From Chloroflexota bacterium (GTDB lineage Bacteria; Chloroflexota; Dehalococcoidia; SHYB01), in NCBI GenBank assembly GCA_016200725.1, contig JACQEE010000254.1:1-7198 (forward strand): a stretch of DNA of 7,198 bases, read 5' to 3'. Each line of letters begins with the position of its first letter. Positions within the stretch are counted from its first letter, which is position 1. The notes below the pieces were generated by a model. The model did not search any database, was not told the DNA's origin, and saw only the letters and a program-made list of their open reading frames with translations. The translations under genes and the position numbers were made by a program. Positions 5,552 through 7,198 of this stretch are shown piece by piece.

Positions 5552-6463
5552 TCAGTCAACGACGACCGGCCGGTCCTCGGTGGCGATAGGCTGTTGCGCC
5601 GCCAACTCGCGGCGGAGCCACTTCGGCAGCGAGAACATCTCCAGATGCGCCTCGCCATCGTAGGCTTTGAGTTCTCGCGTGACGCGCTTGGCGATGCGGT
5701 CATCTACATCATGAGGCGTTAGCGCGGGCAACGGTGCCTTGCCCGCGAGCGCGAAACCCCACACGCCGCCATACGACGGCACTTCGACGCGATACGGACG
5801 CACATTGCCGGCTGCAACCTCGATGGTCTTCGAAATCGCAGTGTATGCCCCTGTGAGACCGTGGCTCGCAGGGCCCGCCTGAACAGCGAGGACGCCATGC
5901 GGAGTCAGGCGGCTCAATGCCAACTCATAGAACTCCATGCTGAACAACCCGAGCGACGGGCTACCTTCGATCGGGTCCGTGATGTCTACGATGATGACGT
6001 CGAACAGCGATGGGTGCTGCTCGAGATGGTAGGCTGCATCCGCAAAGACCAACTCCGACCGCGGATCCGTGAACGCCCCCTGGTGCCACTGCGGCAGGTG
6101 TTGTCTGCACAACTCAACCAACTCCCGGTCGAGGTCGACCATCACGGCGCGTTCTACGCTGCGGTATCCGAGCACTTCGCGCAGCGTCGCGCCCTCGCCG
6201 CCGCCCGCGATGAGCACGCGCCTCGGGTCAGGGTGCGAGAGCATCGCGGGATGGACGAGTGCCTCGTGGTAGATGGCCTCGTCTGCCTCGGACGACTGCG
6301 TCTTGCCGTCGAGCACGAGCGTCCGCCCAAAGGGCTCGGTCTCGATGATATCGACGGCCTGGAACGCAGTATGGCCGGAATAGACGACGCGCCTCAGCTC
6401 CAGCTGCAGCAGGAGCGTGCGGCGCACAGGTTCGACGTACCACTTATTCGAGTCGGGGAGCAT
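5552..6463 (-). CDS. speE: Aminopropyltransferase of the spermidine synthase family, probably thermospermine synthase (ACL5)-like
   Basis: Transfers the aminopropyl group of decarboxylated AdoMet to a polyamine acceptor, giving methylthioadenosine. The N-terminal beta domain covers about residues 1-75, with LDGKTQSSEADEAIYHEALVHPA at 51-73. The Rossmann domain has RVLIAGGGEGATLREVL (82-98), the donor-binding region VMVDLD (107-112), and the catalytic loop DITDPIEGSP (160-169, Asp160 and Asp163). Later segments are VQAGPA (194-199) and VPSYGGVWGF (228-237). DxxDPxEGxP, QAGPA and the missing TYPSG resemble plant/archaeal ACL5-type thermospermine synthases more than classical spermidine synthases (DSxDPxGPA, TYPSG). 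The acceptor is therefore uncertain, and the symbol denotes the family only. It lies 27 nt downstream of speD, in the same frame. The ATG at 6463 has a weak Shine-Dalgarno. The 303-aa length is normal. Confidence 0.92.
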   Translation of the reverse strand: MLPDSNKWYVEPVRRTLLLQLELRRVVYSGHTAFQAVDIIETEPFGRTLVLDGKTQSSEADEAIYHEALVHPAMLSHPDPRRVLIAGGGEGATLREVLGYRSVERAVMVDLDRELVELCRQHLPQWHQGAFTDPRSELVFADAAYHLEQHPSLFDVIIVDITDPIEGSPSLGLFSMEFYELALSRLTPHGVLAVQAGPASHGLTGAYTAISKTIEVAAGNVRPYRVEVPSYGGVWGFALAGKAPLPALTPHDVDDRIAKRVTRELKAYDGEAHLEMFSLPKWLRRELAAQQPIATEDRPVVVD

Positions 6464-6490
6464 CGCCGTTCCGGCACCACGAGGAACAAA

Positions 6491-6859
6491 CTATCGTGAG
6501 TATACCGGAAGGAGGCCGCGTTTGATTTCCCTGATCTCCGGATCGCGAGAGCGGAGACCATCGATGATCATCCGCGCGGCCTGAGCGGGTGGCCATGAGG
6601 TCCCGCAGGTGAAGATGTCCACAGCGGCGTAGCCATGCTCCGGCCACGTGTGGATGCTGAAATGAGATTCAGCGATGGAAATGATACCGGTAACGCCCTG
6701 CGGGGAGAACTTGTGGAAGTGGTGGCTCAAGACCGTGACGCCGAGATCTCGGGCGGCCTTGAGCATCGTGCTGCGGATGAACGGGAGATTATCGAGCTGT
6801 GCGGGGTCGCAGTCGCGAAGTTCGAGCAATAGGTGCGTGCCTAAGCCTTCCAATCTCAC
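6491..6859 (-). CDS. speD: S-adenosylmethionine decarboxylase proenzyme (bacterial/archaeal short form)
   Basis: Pyruvoyl-dependent enzyme that decarboxylates AdoMet to supply the aminopropyl donor for the adjacent aminopropyltransferase. It is 122 aa, the size of the short Thermotoga/Bacillus-type proenzyme. The self-cleavage site lies in ISIAESHFSIHTWPEHGY: Glu64-Ser65, with Ser65 becoming the pyruvoyl group. His70 and Cys85 (DIFTCG) correspond to the processing and catalytic His68 and Cys83 of the Thermotoga enzyme, with identical spacing from the cleaved serine. The listed start is GTG at 6859. A TTG at 6853 is an alternative and is better spaced (9 nt) from GGGAGG; the two differ by two residues. 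A strong TATAAT promoter lies just upstream. It ends with TAG and is followed by the aminopropyltransferase gene. Confidence 0.96.
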   Translation of the reverse strand: MRLEGLGTHLLLELRDCDPAQLDNLPFIRSTMLKAARDLGVTVLSHHFHKFSPQGVTGIISIAESHFSIHTWPEHGYAAVDIFTCGTSWPPAQAARMIIDGLRSRDPEIREIKRGLLPVYSR

Positions 6860-6893
6860 CCGCCTCCCAATTAAATTTTAGTCTACGGATAAA

Positions 6894-6921
6894 ATTATAT
6901 GCCGTTCTGCACTGCATGCAA
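6894..6921 (-). promoter_or_regulatory. Promoter of the speD-aminopropyltransferase operon
   Basis: On the minus strand a perfect TATAAT (6899-6894) is preceded, 16 nt upstream, by TTGCAT (6921-6916). The predicted start is about 28 nt before the speD GTG. It lies in a markedly AT-rich island (about 6868-6900) within an otherwise GC-rich window. The -35 overlaps the palindrome TGCATGCA (6913-6920), which is flanked by the wider inverted pair TGCAC (6908-6912) and GTGCA (6929-6933). These could be an operator. Confidence 0.65.
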
Positions 6922-6939
6922 TGTGACTGTGCACGGCTA

Positions 6940-7040
6940 CGCGACACCTGCGCGAGGGCGCGCGCGTGTGCTTTGAGTGTGTGCCGCGCGTTGTCATGCG
7001 TGTGACGCGAGACGGTTCGCTAGTGACGCGATGTGGTTCG
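6940..7040. repeat. Phased GTGNCGCG motifs, two as near-identical 18-bp direct repeats
   Basis: Plus-strand copies are GTGCCGCG (6981-6988), GTGACGCG (7002-7009) and GTGACGCG (7023-7030), exactly 21 bp apart. One inverted copy reads CGCGACAC on the plus strand at 6940-6947. The last two plus copies extend to an 18-bp direct repeat (7002-7019 and 7023-7040) identical at 15 of 18 positions, both ending GGTTCG. They lie between the speD promoter and the partial gene at the right edge, in sequence with no credible gene. Two-turn spacing suggests protein-binding sites, but no regulator is recognised. Confidence 0.5.
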
Positions 7041-7101
7041 GATTGCGTGAAGTTGCCCGAGAACAATACGTTTGCGCTCGATCGTGAAACTGCGCGAACG
7101 A

Positions 7102-7198
7102 TCAGAGGGCGAGCGCGGCGAGATCGATGTGTTCTCGCACCAACTCGCGGAAGCGCGCAAGTTTCTGCGGATAGTGAAACGTCGGCCGCGCAACGAAC
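7102..7198 (-). CDS. Unidentified protein, C-terminal 31 codons (gene runs off the right edge)
   Basis: Only the last 31 residues are in the window: FVARPTFHYPQKLARFRE, then LVREHIDLAALAL, then TGA. The mix of residues and the amphipathic helix-like end (QKLARFRELVREHIDL) look like genuine coding sequence. The frame is open to the window edge, and the gene is co-oriented with speD. I do not recognise the family and assign no function. The stop codon lies within an imperfect inverted repeat (7074-7116). Confidence 0.55.
   Translation of the reverse strand, partial: FVARPTFHYPQKLARFRELVREHIDLAALAL

Noticed and set aside
5564..5575. 12-bp palindrome GACCGGCCGGTC as a bidirectional terminator for the convergent genes
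   Set aside because: It lies within the coding end of the aminopropyltransferase, forms at most a 4-bp stem with a loop, and has no T-run on either side.
6799..7066. Small open frames upstream of speD on both strands
   Set aside because: They overlap the speD start and promoter, have Arg/Cys/Ser-rich chance-like composition, and lack ribosome binding sites.
1..7198. CRISPR array, transposon ends, tRNA or rRNA genes
   Set aside because: I read both strands and saw no regularly spaced repeat array, no transposase reading frame with terminal repeats, and no tRNA- or rRNA-like conserved segments.

Overview
The window is a GC-rich bacterial chromosomal segment of mostly ordinary housekeeping and catabolic genes. 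I can support seven genes. Three features point weakly to a Chloroflexota-like (Dehalococcoidia/SAR202-type) genome: a fused two-domain CaiB/BaiF CoA-transferase beside an acyl-CoA dehydrogenase, long-form HPF next to an orphan ComF, and a short dispersed repeat that translates as LRLRSGQA. This taxonomic guess is inference and no marker gene proves it.

Left part (1-4140, all minus strand). This is an apparent operon read right to left: a HAD-family hydrolase (4140-3445), a tandem CaiB/BaiF CoA-transferase (3427-1052), and an acyl-CoA dehydrogenase (828 to beyond base 1). The last two suggest activation of an organic acid to its CoA thioester by CoA transfer, followed by alpha,beta-dehydrogenation. 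The substrate is unknown. The CoA-transferase gene has two oddities. An in-frame TAG replaces an expected GAG just before the conserved C-terminal tail, which continues uninterrupted in the same frame to 920. A dispersed repeat sits exactly in the linker between its two domains.

Middle part (4141-5549). A 79-bp divergent intergenic region carries an inverted repeat containing promoter-like -10 elements. Rightward from it run comF (4220-4909) and the long-form ribosome hibernation factor hpf (5001-5549). hpf has its own candidate extended -10 promoter and a strong Shine-Dalgarno.

Right part (5552-7198, minus strand). speD (6859-6491) and a spermidine synthase-family gene (6463-5552) form a polyamine operon behind a promoter with a perfect TATAAT. 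SpeD makes decarboxylated AdoMet, the aminopropyl donor for the second enzyme. The second enzyme has the motif set of ACL5-type thermospermine synthases rather than classical spermidine synthases. Its 3' end meets that of hpf with only 2 bp between the stop codons. Upstream of speD is a non-coding stretch (about 6922-7101) with 21-bp phased GTGNCGCG repeats. The C-terminal 31 codons of an unidentified minus-strand gene then run off the right edge.

I saw no tRNA, rRNA, CRISPR array, insertion sequence or convincing intrinsic terminator. No novel defence or mobile system is evident. The points most worth following up are the TAG interruption, the repeat at the domain junction, and the likely thermospermine-type polyamine operon.
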